Shown piece by piece: positions 1 to 6,991 of a stretch of 9,940 nucleotides of DNA. This DNA comes from JBFKOL01 sp041628815 (GTDB lineage Bacteria; Bacteroidota; Bacteroidia; Chitinophagales; Saprospiraceae), in the NCBI GenBank assembly GCA_041628815.1, contig JBFKOL010000147.1, positions 1 through 9,940 on the forward strand, read 5' to 3'. The position numbers and the translations under genes were made by a program. How positions within the stretch are numbered: position 1 is the stretch's first letter; each line of letters opens with the position of its first letter. The notes beneath the pieces were generated by a model, which saw only the letters and a program-made list of their open reading frames with translations, was not told where the DNA came from and did no database searches.

Positions 1-351
1 GTGCTCAGCAGGGCCAGGAAAAAGGTTGCTTCCCGCTACGAAAAGATGGTGGGATTACTATTGAATGAAGATCATTTCATTCTACAGGACAGCACGCACC
101 ACAAAGAGCGAATCAATCATTTTCTTTTTATTCTAAAAGAATTGTATGGGCCTTTTACCGTAGAAAATTCCAATGATCACACAACTGTATTGCGCAATTG
201 TTTTCTCAACAGGGAGACGGGTTGTCCGTTAAGTGATGCATCTGATCTTTCGCATATCATAACCATCAAAGAATCCAGCAGAATCAAAATGATAACACTG
301 CTTGAAGATATCGACGAATATTCCTTTCTCGTTTGCGAAGAAGTCCTCTGA
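1..351 (+). CDS. Unrecognised protein, probably the C-terminal part of a longer gene
   Basis: I do not recognise a family. The open frame runs from the first base of the window to a TGA at 349-351, giving 116 residues. The GTG at base 1 may simply be an internal valine codon, so the gene is best treated as truncated at its 5' end by the window edge; an ATG at 46 is another possible start but has no clear ribosome binding site. The visible part begins with a basic stretch (RARKK near residues 4-8). It then alternates hydrophobic and charged segments with no membrane helix, and has cysteines near residues 67, 75 and 112. It ends in an acidic, hydrophobic tail (CEEVL). It looks like a soluble cytoplasmic protein. 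It is 105 bases upstream of mscS on the same strand, with a promoter-like element between, so the two need not be cotranscribed. Confidence 0.5.
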   Translation: MLSRARKKVASRYEKMVGLLLNEDHFILQDSTHHKERINHFLFILKELYGPFTVENSNDHTTVLRNCFLNRETGCPLSDASDLSHIITIKESSRIKMITLLEDIDEYSFLVCEEVL

Positions 352-397
352 AGCATATCTACTCCTCTTCTTCTAAATATTCATCTGCTTGAGGTAT

Positions 398-405
398 TAA
401 TTTTG
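398..405 (+). promoter_or_regulatory. Candidate Bacteroidota -7 promoter element for the mscS-type gene
   Basis: TAATTTTG matches the Bacteroidota primary sigma factor -7 consensus TAnnTTTG exactly. It lies about 50 bases before the ATG at 457, which would leave a leader of roughly 45 bases. No convincing -33 TTG occurs at the usual 19-21 base spacing; the nearest TTG (389-391) is too close. The assignment rests on the -7 match and position only. Confidence 0.35.
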
Positions 406-456
406 TATTACTGCGTAAATTGCTGATAATAAATGCATTTATAGCAATATCAACTG

Positions 457-1314
457 ATGGAAGGCATACTGAATTATCAAATTTTTAGTTATAAGGAATT
501 TTCTATAACGACGTTCACATTTGTCCAGATAGCAGCGATTCTTCTTGTGATGAGGCTGATCACATTCCTTGCCAGAAGAGCTTTGCGAAGGTACTTCCTG
601 ACAAGAGGACTCGACGAAGGAAGGGCCTTCGTAATTTCACGATTCTTCAATTATGCCATTTACATAATCACGTTTCTACTCATTATAAATGTCGTCGGCA
701 TATCCATGAGTGGTCTCATGCTGGGTTCAGCCGGACTTCTTGTCGGAATAGGATTCGGGCTTCAAAGAGCATTCAGTGATTTTGTATCCGGACTTATTCT
801 TATGGTTGAGGGCGACATATCGGTAGGTGATAAGGTGGTCGTTGATAATGAAGTAGGCATCATAAGATCGATCGGCGTCCGCAGCAGCAAGGTTACTACG
901 CGCGACGAAGCCGAACACATTATTCCGAACTCCAACATCGTCGAAAACAACATTGTCAACCTCAGTATGAACGCTCCTCGATGCCGCTTCTTCGTCAATG
1001 TCGGTGTCTCATATGGCAGTGACCCTGAGAATATACGGCGCATCCTACTACAATCCAGGGAAGGTATTCCAGGCATCCTGGATGAACCTCCTCCTTCAGT
1101 GCAGTTTACCGACTTTGGTGATTCATCACTCGACTTCAAGTTGTTCTTTTATACCCAGGACTACCTCAATGTCCCGCGCATCAAGAGTGATCTTCGATTC
1201 AGGATATTCCAGTTGTTCAAAGAAAACAAGGTTGAAATACCTTTCCCGCAGAGAGATCTATGGGTCAAATCATTTCCGGCTGCCAACCCACCGGAAGAAT
1301 TGCCACTCAATTGA
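457..1314 (+). CDS. MscS-family small-conductance mechanosensitive ion channel
   Basis: This is an inner-membrane channel that opens under membrane tension and releases small solutes during hypo-osmotic shock, acting as a homo-heptamer in known members. The 285 residues match the length and layout of E. coli MscS. Hydrophobic helices lie at about 20-38 and 60-82. They are followed by the Gly/Ala-rich pore helix TM3 at about 84-117, with GSAGLLVGIGFGLQ at 90-103 and SDFVSGLIL at 107-115. The beta domain follows, with VGDKV at 123-127 and IPNSN at 156-160. The C-terminal alpha/beta domain ends in the hallmark IPFPQRDLWV at 261-270, nearly identical to the E. coli MscS end. The short periplasmic N-terminus and three helices indicate the simple MscS class rather than the large MscK/YbiO type. 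The ATG at 457 gives a full-length family start; no strong Shine-Dalgarno is present. No intact neighbour suggests a specific osmotic operon. Confidence 0.93.
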   Translation: MEGILNYQIFSYKEFSITTFTFVQIAAILLVMRLITFLARRALRRYFLTRGLDEGRAFVISRFFNYAIYIITFLLIINVVGISMSGLMLGSAGLLVGIGFGLQRAFSDFVSGLILMVEGDISVGDKVVVDNEVGIIRSIGVRSSKVTTRDEAEHIIPNSNIVENNIVNLSMNAPRCRFFVNVGVSYGSDPENIRRILLQSREGIPGILDEPPPSVQFTDFGDSSLDFKLFFYTQDYLNVPRIKSDLRFRIFQLFKENKVEIPFPQRDLWVKSFPAANPPEELPLN

Positions 1315-1392
1315 CCATCAGGCATTGTTCTTTGGATTGCTAAGCAGGCACAACCCATTTGAGTATACTTTATCAGGTGAAGAGTGAGACTA

Positions 1393-1400
1393 TAAATTTG
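1393..1400 (+). promoter_or_regulatory. Candidate Bacteroidota -7 promoter element for the phosphatase-barrel gene
   Basis: TAAATTTG matches TAnnTTTG exactly and ends 29 bases before the ATG at 1430, so transcription would begin about 20-25 bases before the start codon. A -33 element is not clear: TTG at 1359-1361 is too far upstream, and a TTT at 1369-1371 is near the right spacing but lacks the G. This suggests the gene can be transcribed separately from mscS. Confidence 0.4.
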
Positions 1401-1429
1401 TTTTAACTTAAAGGTTCATCTGCAAGACT

Positions 1430-4400
1430 ATGAAATTCATTCTTACTGCTTGTATGTTGATGTCCACATACATTGCATGCTTCTCACAGGGCAGAACTGA
1501 AGAGATTGACTTCACTATATTTTTGATCGGAGACACCGGCGAGCCAGAAACGGAACACGACGACCCCGTATTTTCCCAGCTCAAAAAAAGGATAGACCGT
1601 GCCAATAAAAACGCTGCTATTGTCTTTTTGGGAGACAACGTATATCACAATGGTTTACCACCGGAATCTAATGGTAAAACAGAACGAGCGAAGGCTGAAA
1701 AAAAACTATTGGTTCAACTCGATGCAATCGAGGATTTCAAAGGAGAAATCTACTTTATTCCTGGCAACCACGACTGGAATGACGCCGGTAACGACGGCAT
1801 TAGTTATGTGCAGGCCCAGGAAGAGTTCATCGAATTTTACCTCGATCGCGGGGATGTAATGATACCAGATCATGGTTGCCCCGGACCTGAAACCAAAAAA
1901 TTGGGCGATAACACACTTCTCATCGCCATGGACAGCCAGTGGTGGCTTCATCCTCATCCCGATGATGACCTCCATTATTCCGATTGTCGCAATAAAAACA
2001 AGCTTCAGATCATCCAGGAGTTGAAAGAAATACTGGATAAGAATGATGACAAGTTCATACTACTGGTATTCCACCACCCCATTTATTCCGATGGTTCACA
2101 CAACGGATTTTTTACCTTGAAAGACCACTTTTTTCCTCTGGTCGGATTAAACAAAAGCCTGTGGCTTCCTTTACCCGTTTTGGGATCGCTTTATCCTTTT
2201 TACAGGAGTGCGTTCGGCGACAGGCAGGACATGCCGCATCCTTTGTACAGTGAGTTCAGGGATGAAATCCTCCAAGCGTTGTATGGATATGAAAATATTA
2301 TGATTGCCTCAGGTCACGAGCACAACCTACAGTATTTCCAAAAAAACAACCATCACTTTATCAAAAGTGGTTCTGGATCCAAAACTTCACCTCTACCTTT
2401 GAAGACTGATGCTCTTTTCAATTCCGAAAAGAAAGGCTACGCCCAGATCGATATTCTGACCAACGGTCAAATCAATCTTAGGTACTTTACCATCGACCGT
2501 GAAGGAGAGCAAACCGCCTATGAAAAAACCCTGGTAGAGCAACCGAAGGCGCTTCCCGGGCACCATGAAGATTACGACCTTGAACAGTCAGAAGTGTTCA
2601 CTGAGGCTTCCACTGATTATGCGACGAGCTCGTTTCATCAAATGCTATTCGGTAAACTGTACAGGAAAGACTGGGCAACACCTTCAACTTTCCGCACCAT
2701 TAATCTCAGCAAAGAACTCGGTGGTCTGAGACCAGTCAAGGCCGGCGGCGGCATGACGAGCAACTCACTCAGGCTGATCGATCACGAGGAAAGAGAGTTC
2801 GTACTGCGTTCCGTCCAAAAGGACGTTTCCAAAGTGGTACCGTCCGGTTTTCGCCAGACCATTGTAGAGCAAATCTTCCAGGACCAAATTGCCGCTTCGC
2901 AGCCTTATGCAGCACTGACGGTTCCTCCTCTTGCCAAGGCAGCACGCATCTATCATACCGAACCAGAAATCGTCTTTTTACCAAAACAGCCTGCCCTTGG
3001 CGAATTCAATCGCACCTTTGGTGATGAATTATACCTGTTCGAAGCGAGACCTGCTGGTGACCGTGAAGACGATGACAGCTTTGGCAACAGTCAAAAAATT
3101 GTCTCTTTCAGCAAAATGCTGGAAAGGATCCACAAAAATCCCAAACATCACGTCCATCAAGAGCAGGTGTTGCGTTCGCGGCTTTTTGATATCTATTTGG
3201 GTGACTGGGACAGGCATGATGATCAGTGGAGATGGGCATCATTTGAAGAAACCCACACCCACAATGGTAAAGAAGAGCAACTTACTTTTTACGAACCCAT
3301 CCCGAGGGACCGGGATCAGGTTTTTTTCAGGTATAAAGGTGTGATTCCCTGGATATCAAAATTATTGAGCCCTCAGCTTCGCAAATTCATCACTTTCGGG
3401 CCAGACCTGAAAAAGGTAAAATACCTTGGTTTTAATGCCAGGCATTTTGACCGGAGTTTTTTAAACGAGATGGACAAAGATGAGTGGATTCAGACTGCAA
3501 GAGAAATGAAAACCTTAATAACCGATGAAGTTATTGAAGAATCCATAAATAGGTTACCTCCGGAAATTGAGACTATCAGAGGAGATTTTTACCGCGCCAG
3601 TCTAAAATCGCGAAGGGATCAGCTGGAGGCTTATGCCGAAGAATATTACGATTTTCTTTCTGACTATGTGGATGTCGTTGGTACTGACAAGAAGGAACAC
3701 TTCCTTGTGTCAAGGCTGCCAGATAAAAGTACTTTGGTCACCGTAATTGCTTCCAGCACAAAAGATACCCTTTATCGTCGCATTTTCCCAGGAGGAGAGA
3801 CGAAGGAAATTCGCTTATATGGCCTTGACGGTGATGATGCGTTCATCCTGGAAGGTTCGCATAGTAATGGTCCTTTGGTGCGCGTCATAGGGGGTGAAGG
3901 GGAAGACCGAATAGAAGACACCTCCCAGCTTAAAGGTCTTAAGAAAAGTCTGATCTACTACGACAGTATGGAAGGAAACGAGGTAAACCTTGGAAGAGAC
4001 GCCGGGGATCGGCGCTCTACAGATTTCAGAGAAAACCTTTATGATCGTAAAGAATTTTATTACAATTCGCCGGTCGGTCTCGTCATCTTGGGATTTAACC
4101 CCGATGATGGGCTTGCGGTGGGATTTCACCAGTCCATAAAAACTTATGGATTCAGGAAAAAGCCTTACAAACATAAACATGCCTTTGGAGGACGTTACGG
4201 GACCGCTTCGCAGGAATTCTCTTTGAATTACCATTTTTCAGCAGTAGATATACTTCACGATACTGATTTTGCTCTCGACACCAGGTTATCCCTTCCCACG
4301 GAGGTAAATAATTTTTTCGGGCTATCACCCTTATTGCGCTTTGACCTGGAAGATTTTCCCGAATTTCGATTTTTTCGTTATAAGCAAGCAGAATTTTACA

Positions 4401-5116
4401 TCAGGACATCCCTGCAATGGCTTTCGGCTGACGAAGTCCAACAGTTGAACATAGGTCCATTTTACCACTATACGGATTTACTTGAAAATGCGGGACGTCT
4501 TGTCAGTGATCCCATACTTTCCGGTATTGGTCCCGAATCATTTACACCACTTCATTATACAGGAATCGATGTTTCTTATCGGTTTGAAAAAGTCGACAAC
4601 CCGCTATTCCCAACTATTGGGATGTCCTTTTCCTTAAATCCATCGGTGCATTTTGCCTTGAATGAACCGGGAAGCAACTTTACGAGCCTTGAAGGAAGCA
4701 TCAAGTTGTACAATTATCTGTGGGTACCACGACCTTTCATTCTGGTCACCAGCCTACAGGGAGGTATTAACTGGGGCGATTATCCTTTCTTCCATGCACA
4801 TTATGCGGGACGTACTACGGGTTTAAGGGGATTCAGGGAAAATAGACTCGGTGGAGACAGCTCATTAATATGGTCAAATGACCTGAGATTAAAACTAGGT
4901 AAGAGCAACAACCGGTCTTTGCCATTTACGATGGGACTTATTGGTTCGTTCGATTACGGGCGCGTATGGCTTGAAGGACAGCAGGGAGCGTGGTACAATT
5001 CTTATGGAGGAGGCATTTGGATCAATATTTTCGATGTGATGCCACTAAGTTTCTACTACATGACCTCAGGTGCCGGTGAAAACAATTTCATTTTTACCCT
5101 TGGATTTACGATCTGA
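1430..5116 (+). CDS. Outer-membrane fusion protein: purple-acid-phosphatase-type metallophosphoesterase, FAM20/CotH-like kinase-like region, Omp85-type beta-barrel
   Basis: A 1228-residue envelope protein. Residues 1-20 look like a signal peptide ending near FSQ; Cys17 lacks a good lipobox. Residues about 26-355 carry the full purple-acid-phosphatase metal signature: GDTG 34-37, GDNVY 68-72, GNHDW 112-116, VFHH 213-216 and GHEH 295-298, so a dimetal phosphoesterase is well supported. Residues about 405-720 carry kinase-like marks: glycine-rich GGGMTSNSLRL 439-449, strand FVLRSVQKD 457-465, LGDWDRHDDQW 590-600 (compare the xGNxDRH motif of FAM20/CotH kinases) and PRDRDQVFF 625-633. Residues 796-830 contain acidic Gly-Asp motifs resembling RTX calcium sites. 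Residues about 880-1228 alternate polar and hydrophobic strands, include the Omp85 loop-6-like TGLRGF at 1130-1135, and end in strand FIFTLGFTI, as expected for a BamA/TamA/D15-type barrel. POTRA domains are not evident. Whether the N-terminal domains face the periplasm or the outside is unresolved, as is the substrate. Phosphatase and barrel are confident; the kinase-like reading is inference. Confidence 0.88.
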   Translation: MKFILTACMLMSTYIACFSQGRTEEIDFTIFLIGDTGEPETEHDDPVFSQLKKRIDRANKNAAIVFLGDNVYHNGLPPESNGKTERAKAEKKLLVQLDAIEDFKGEIYFIPGNHDWNDAGNDGISYVQAQEEFIEFYLDRGDVMIPDHGCPGPETKKLGDNTLLIAMDSQWWLHPHPDDDLHYSDCRNKNKLQIIQELKEILDKNDDKFILLVFHHPIYSDGSHNGFFTLKDHFFPLVGLNKSLWLPLPVLGSLYPFYRSAFGDRQDMPHPLYSEFRDEILQALYGYENIMIASGHEHNLQYFQKNNHHFIKSGSGSKTSPLPLKTDALFNSEKKGYAQIDILTNGQINLRYFTIDREGEQTAYEKTLVEQPKALPGHHEDYDLEQSEVFTEASTDYATSSFHQMLFGKLYRKDWATPSTFRTINLSKELGGLRPVKAGGGMTSNSLRLIDHEEREFVLRSVQKDVSKVVPSGFRQTIVEQIFQDQIAASQPYAALTVPPLAKAARIYHTEPEIVFLPKQPALGEFNRTFGDELYLFEARPAGDREDDDSFGNSQKIVSFSKMLERIHKNPKHHVHQEQVLRSRLFDIYLGDWDRHDDQWRWASFEETHTHNGKEEQLTFYEPIPRDRDQVFFRYKGVIPWISKLLSPQLRKFITFGPDLKKVKYLGFNARHFDRSFLNEMDKDEWIQTAREMKTLITDEVIEESINRLPPEIETIRGDFYRASLKSRRDQLEAYAEEYYDFLSDYVDVVGTDKKEHFLVSRLPDKSTLVTVIASSTKDTLYRRIFPGGETKEIRLYGLDGDDAFILEGSHSNGPLVRVIGGEGEDRIEDTSQLKGLKKSLIYYDSMEGNEVNLGRDAGDRRSTDFRENLYDRKEFYYNSPVGLVILGFNPDDGLAVGFHQSIKTYGFRKKPYKHKHAFGGRYGTASQEFSLNYHFSAVDILHDTDFALDTRLSLPTEVNNFFGLSPLLRFDLEDFPEFRFFRYKQAEFYIRTSLQWLSADEVQQLNIGPFYHYTDLLENAGRLVSDPILSGIGPESFTPLHYTGIDVSYRFEKVDNPLFPTIGMSFSLNPSVHFALNEPGSNFTSLEGSIKLYNYLWVPRPFILVTSLQGGINWGDYPFFHAHYAGRTTGLRGFRENRLGGDSSLIWSNDLRLKLGKSNNRSLPFTMGLIGSFDYGRVWLEGQQGAWYNSYGGGIWINIFDVMPLSFYYMTSGAGENNFIFTLGFTI

Positions 5117-5157
5117 TCCGTCGATCATTTCGGGACGTCAGTACGCTGTTGATTTTG

Positions 5158-5164
5158 TATCTTG
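5158..5164 (+). promoter_or_regulatory. Weak candidate -7 promoter element for the HD-domain gene
   Basis: TATCTTG is one T short of the TATCTTTG form of the Bacteroidota -7 element and lies 43 bases before the ATG at 5208. No -33 TTG is found at the normal distance. The same preceding context, ATTTTGTAT, also occurs upstream of the mscS-type gene at 400-408. Evidence is weak. Confidence 0.22.
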
Positions 5165-5207
5165 CGTACACTCGTCTTTCGGATCAAAGGATGGATAATT
5201 GATCTTC

Positions 5208-5792
5208 ATGTCTATTTTAGAGAGAGTAGAAAAACACGCACGAAAGGAATTCAAAAGAAACACCTGGAAGGAATTTCCGTACCACAACCTTACCCATACC
5301 GAATCTGTAGTATCGCTGTGTAAGGAAATTACTGCCAGTATGAATCTCAAAAAAAGGGATGTTGAACTATTGTTGATTGCAGCGTGGTTTCACGACCTTG
5401 GCTATTCAAAGTCATACGCCAATCATGAAGATGCCAGTAAAAAGATGGCCAAAAAATACCTGCAAAAAGAAGGCTACGATTCCAGTGGCATAAAAGCCAT
5501 TATGAAGCTGATCGACAGTACCCGGGTGGACCACACATCGTATCGCGGAAAATTAGAAAAAATCATGTTCGACGCGGACAGGGGGAGCATAGGACAGCCA
5601 AATTTTTATGAATTAGGCAATCTCCTGAGAAAAGAATGGGAAACACATCAATTTGCACTTTTTAGCGATGATGGATGGAATGCTCTGCAGGTGAGGTATC
5701 TCGAAAATACGCAATTCAAAACAGATTATTCCAGGATGAAATACGGTCCTCAACGATTGAAAAACCTTGAAGAAGCCCGCAAGAAATTGTAA
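5208..5792 (+). CDS. Small HD-domain metal-dependent phosphohydrolase
   Basis: This 194-residue cytoplasmic protein belongs to the HD superfamily of metal-dependent phosphohydrolases, which hydrolyse phosphate esters of nucleotides or related metabolites; the substrate cannot be told. Counting from the ATG at 5208, the metal-binding marks are YHNLTH at 25-30, the HD pair in WFHDLGYS at 60-67, the His-Glu in NHEDA at 72-76, and a distal Asp in FDADRGSIG at 121-129. The all-helical pattern and length fit stand-alone single-domain HD proteins; no RelA/SpoT synthetase, cyclase or sensor domain is attached. An in-frame TTG at 5199 would add three residues (MIF) and has an AAAGG 8 bases upstream, so it is a real alternative start; the ATG is preferred because Shine-Dalgarno sequences are poor guides in this phylum. 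It follows the phosphatase-barrel gene by 91 bases and its stop codon directly abuts the stop of the convergent DUF5606 gene. Confidence 0.85.
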   Translation: MSILERVEKHARKEFKRNTWKEFPYHNLTHTESVVSLCKEITASMNLKKRDVELLLIAAWFHDLGYSKSYANHEDASKKMAKKYLQKEGYDSSGIKAIMKLIDSTRVDHTSYRGKLEKIMFDADRGSIGQPNFYELGNLLRKEWETHQFALFSDDGWNALQVRYLENTQFKTDYSRMKYGPQRLKNLEEARKKL

Positions 5793-6191
5793 TTACTCCT
5801 CCTCATTCTCAGAAAACAGGTTTCTACTGTCGAGAAAATGGTACCATTTGATAACCTTTTTGATATCGCTGATCTTCACCCTGTCCCTGTCGAAGTCAGG
5901 AAGTATTAAGGCAAAATAGTCGAACAATTCAGAAGCAGATTGATCCAATGATGGAGGCGTCATTTCTTCTGCCTTGGCTTTCATGGTAATAAATACTTCA
6001 CTCAGTTTTGTGGAATCCATTTCAGTGTATATGGCAACGGTTTCCATGGGTGTAAATTGGTGTTTGCGCACACTGAAAAACCTTCCCTTTCCGCTGTCTA
6101 TATCCTCCACCACCAAGCCGTTGGGTCTATTGGCGATGATGCGGAACAATCCTGGCATGCCGCTAATGGCGACCATATCCTTTAGTTTCAT
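5793..6191 (-). CDS. DUF5606 family protein
   Basis: A 132-residue protein that I recognise as the DUF5606 family, which is known from Bacteroidota and has no established function. The N-terminus MKLKDMVAISGMPGLFRII matches the usual family opening (a K-D-x-x-x-I-x-G-x-P-G-L pattern at residues 4-15). It is followed by NGLVVEDID at 24-32, a beta-rich segment with RFFSVRKHQF at 37-46, and then a helical half ending in an acidic tail (ENEEE). There is no signal peptide or membrane helix, so it should be cytoplasmic. The conserved N-terminus makes the ATG at 6191 the secure start. A good -7 promoter match lies only four bases upstream of this ATG, suggesting a separate transcript with little or no leader. 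It is 74 bases downstream of recO and converges on the HD-domain gene with no spacer. Confidence 0.85.
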   Translation of the reverse strand: MKLKDMVAISGMPGLFRIIANRPNGLVVEDIDSGKGRFFSVRKHQFTPMETVAIYTEMDSTKLSEVFITMKAKAEEMTPPSLDQSASELFDYFALILPDFDRDRVKISDIKKVIKWYHFLDSRNLFSENEEE

Positions 6192-6195
6192 AGAT

Positions 6196-6203
6196 CAAAG
6201 CTA
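6196..6203 (-). promoter_or_regulatory. Candidate -7 promoter element directly before the DUF5606 gene
   Basis: Read on the minus strand, TAGCTTTG matches TAnnTTTG exactly. A TTG sits 23 bases further upstream, slightly beyond the usual 19-21 base spacing for the -33 element. The box ends four bases before the ATG at 6191, so initiation five to seven bases downstream would fall at or beside the start codon. Confidence 0.35.
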
Positions 6204-6265
6204 AGTAGTTTCCACGGAATCCTTTTCAACAATTGACTGTATGTTAGATAACAACAAGAAATGAT

Positions 6266-6976
6266 TCATTCGTACAATGATAAAAGCACATCCAGTGAGC
6301 GCAGGTTTCCAAATCCCTCTATGTGATATCTGAAAAAATCTACTAACCCTTTTAGGAGATCAATGCGTTCCGTTCGGCCTATCTTTGGCTCCGGACCCGT
6401 AAGAAAATCCGCCAGCAACTTGCTCGATCTCTCGATCATCAAATATTTCATATCACCCGTAAAATGGGAGAATGCGCCTTCTTTCAAATTGAAATGCGGG
6501 CGATTTGGCGCGTGATTGTTTTGAATACCAATACCAAGTAAGGATGACAATTCCAGCAAGAAAATGATATGAAAATTTGGTGGAGTAGCGCTCATCCTGT
6601 CCAATGCTACAAATCTTTGTTTGACAAATCGATAGATCTCTTCATTTGTATCGCTAGCCTGTACAGATCTCTTTACCATCTCTGTGAGGAAAAGCGCGAC
6701 TGAACTTTTTACGATATCAAATGGCAATGTTCCATAAACATATTCCAAGTGCATCTCTTTTATGCGTTGCAACCCATCCCCCTGTTTCTCATAATAAACA
6801 AACCTGACAAAATTTAATACGGACGTAATTGAAGCTTGAGTCCTGGCGTTTCGCTTGCGGACTCCTCCGATTATGTATGAACGTATACCAGAATCCGGTG
6901 AAAAAATATCCATGATAACACTCGTTTCCCCGTATTTAAGTGTTCTCACGACCAACCCTTCAGATGTGTGCATCAT
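6266..6976 (-). CDS. recO: DNA repair protein RecO
   Basis: RecO is the recombination mediator that, with RecR (and RecF), helps load RecA onto single-stranded DNA covered by SSB during gap repair; it also anneals complementary strands. The 236 residues are normal for Bacteroidota RecO. The N-terminal OB-fold (about 4-80) shows SEGLVVRTLKYGETSVIMDI at 5-24 and GGVRKRNART at 38-47, both typical. A helical C-terminal domain follows, with ELSSLLGIGIQ at 142-152, FNLKEGAFS at 162-170 and the family-like end YHIEGFGNLRSLDVL at 217-231. There is no cysteine, so no zinc-binding cluster like the one in some other RecO proteins. Two consecutive ATG codons (6976 and 6973) are both possible starts. It lies 15 bases after the 108-residue protein gene and is probably its cotranscribed partner. 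Confidence 0.93.
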   Translation of the reverse strand: MMHTSEGLVVRTLKYGETSVIMDIFSPDSGIRSYIIGGVRKRNARTQASITSVLNFVRFVYYEKQGDGLQRIKEMHLEYVYGTLPFDIVKSSVALFLTEMVKRSVQASDTNEEIYRFVKQRFVALDRMSATPPNFHIIFLLELSSLLGIGIQNNHAPNRPHFNLKEGAFSHFTGDMKYLMIERSSKLLADFLTGPEPKIGRTERIDLLKGLVDFFRYHIEGFGNLRSLDVLLSLYE

Positions 6977-6991
6977 TGCTTTAAATTATAG

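Noticed and set aside
337..373. GAAGAAG and CTTCTTC arms flanking the end of the first gene, considered as a terminator
   Set aside because: The arms are only 7 base pairs, AG-rich, separated by a 23-base loop, and no T-tract follows; this is too weak to call.
762..1139. Long minus-strand open frame (125 residues) inside the mscS-type gene
   Set aside because: It is antisense to a clear MscS protein, its translation has no recognisable domain, and it is Ser/Thr/Arg-rich as expected for a shadow frame.
998..1387. 129-residue plus-strand frame running out of mscS into the intergenic region
   Set aside because: The MscS frame continues to its normal C-terminal IPFPQRD end, so this second frame is a shadow, and its product has no recognisable features.
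1476..1481. Cys17 of the large protein as a lipoprotein attachment site
   Set aside because: The residues before it are Tyr-Ile-Ala rather than a Leu-type lipobox, and a C-terminal outer-membrane barrel does not need a lipid anchor; ordinary signal peptidase cleavage near residue 20 is more likely.
2931..3344. 137-residue plus-strand frame overlapping the kinase-like region
   Set aside because: It is an alternate-frame shadow; the main frame holds the DRH and PRDRDQ motifs continuously across this stretch, so no frameshift is implied.
3815..4234. 139-residue minus-strand open frame inside the phosphatase-barrel gene
   Set aside because: It lies wholly within the coherent 1228-residue frame on the other strand and shows no family motif or promoter.
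5199..5207. TTG at 5199 as the start of the HD-domain protein
   Set aside because: It has an AAAGG at good spacing, but it adds only three residues and an ATG follows at once; kept as an alternative rather than the main call.
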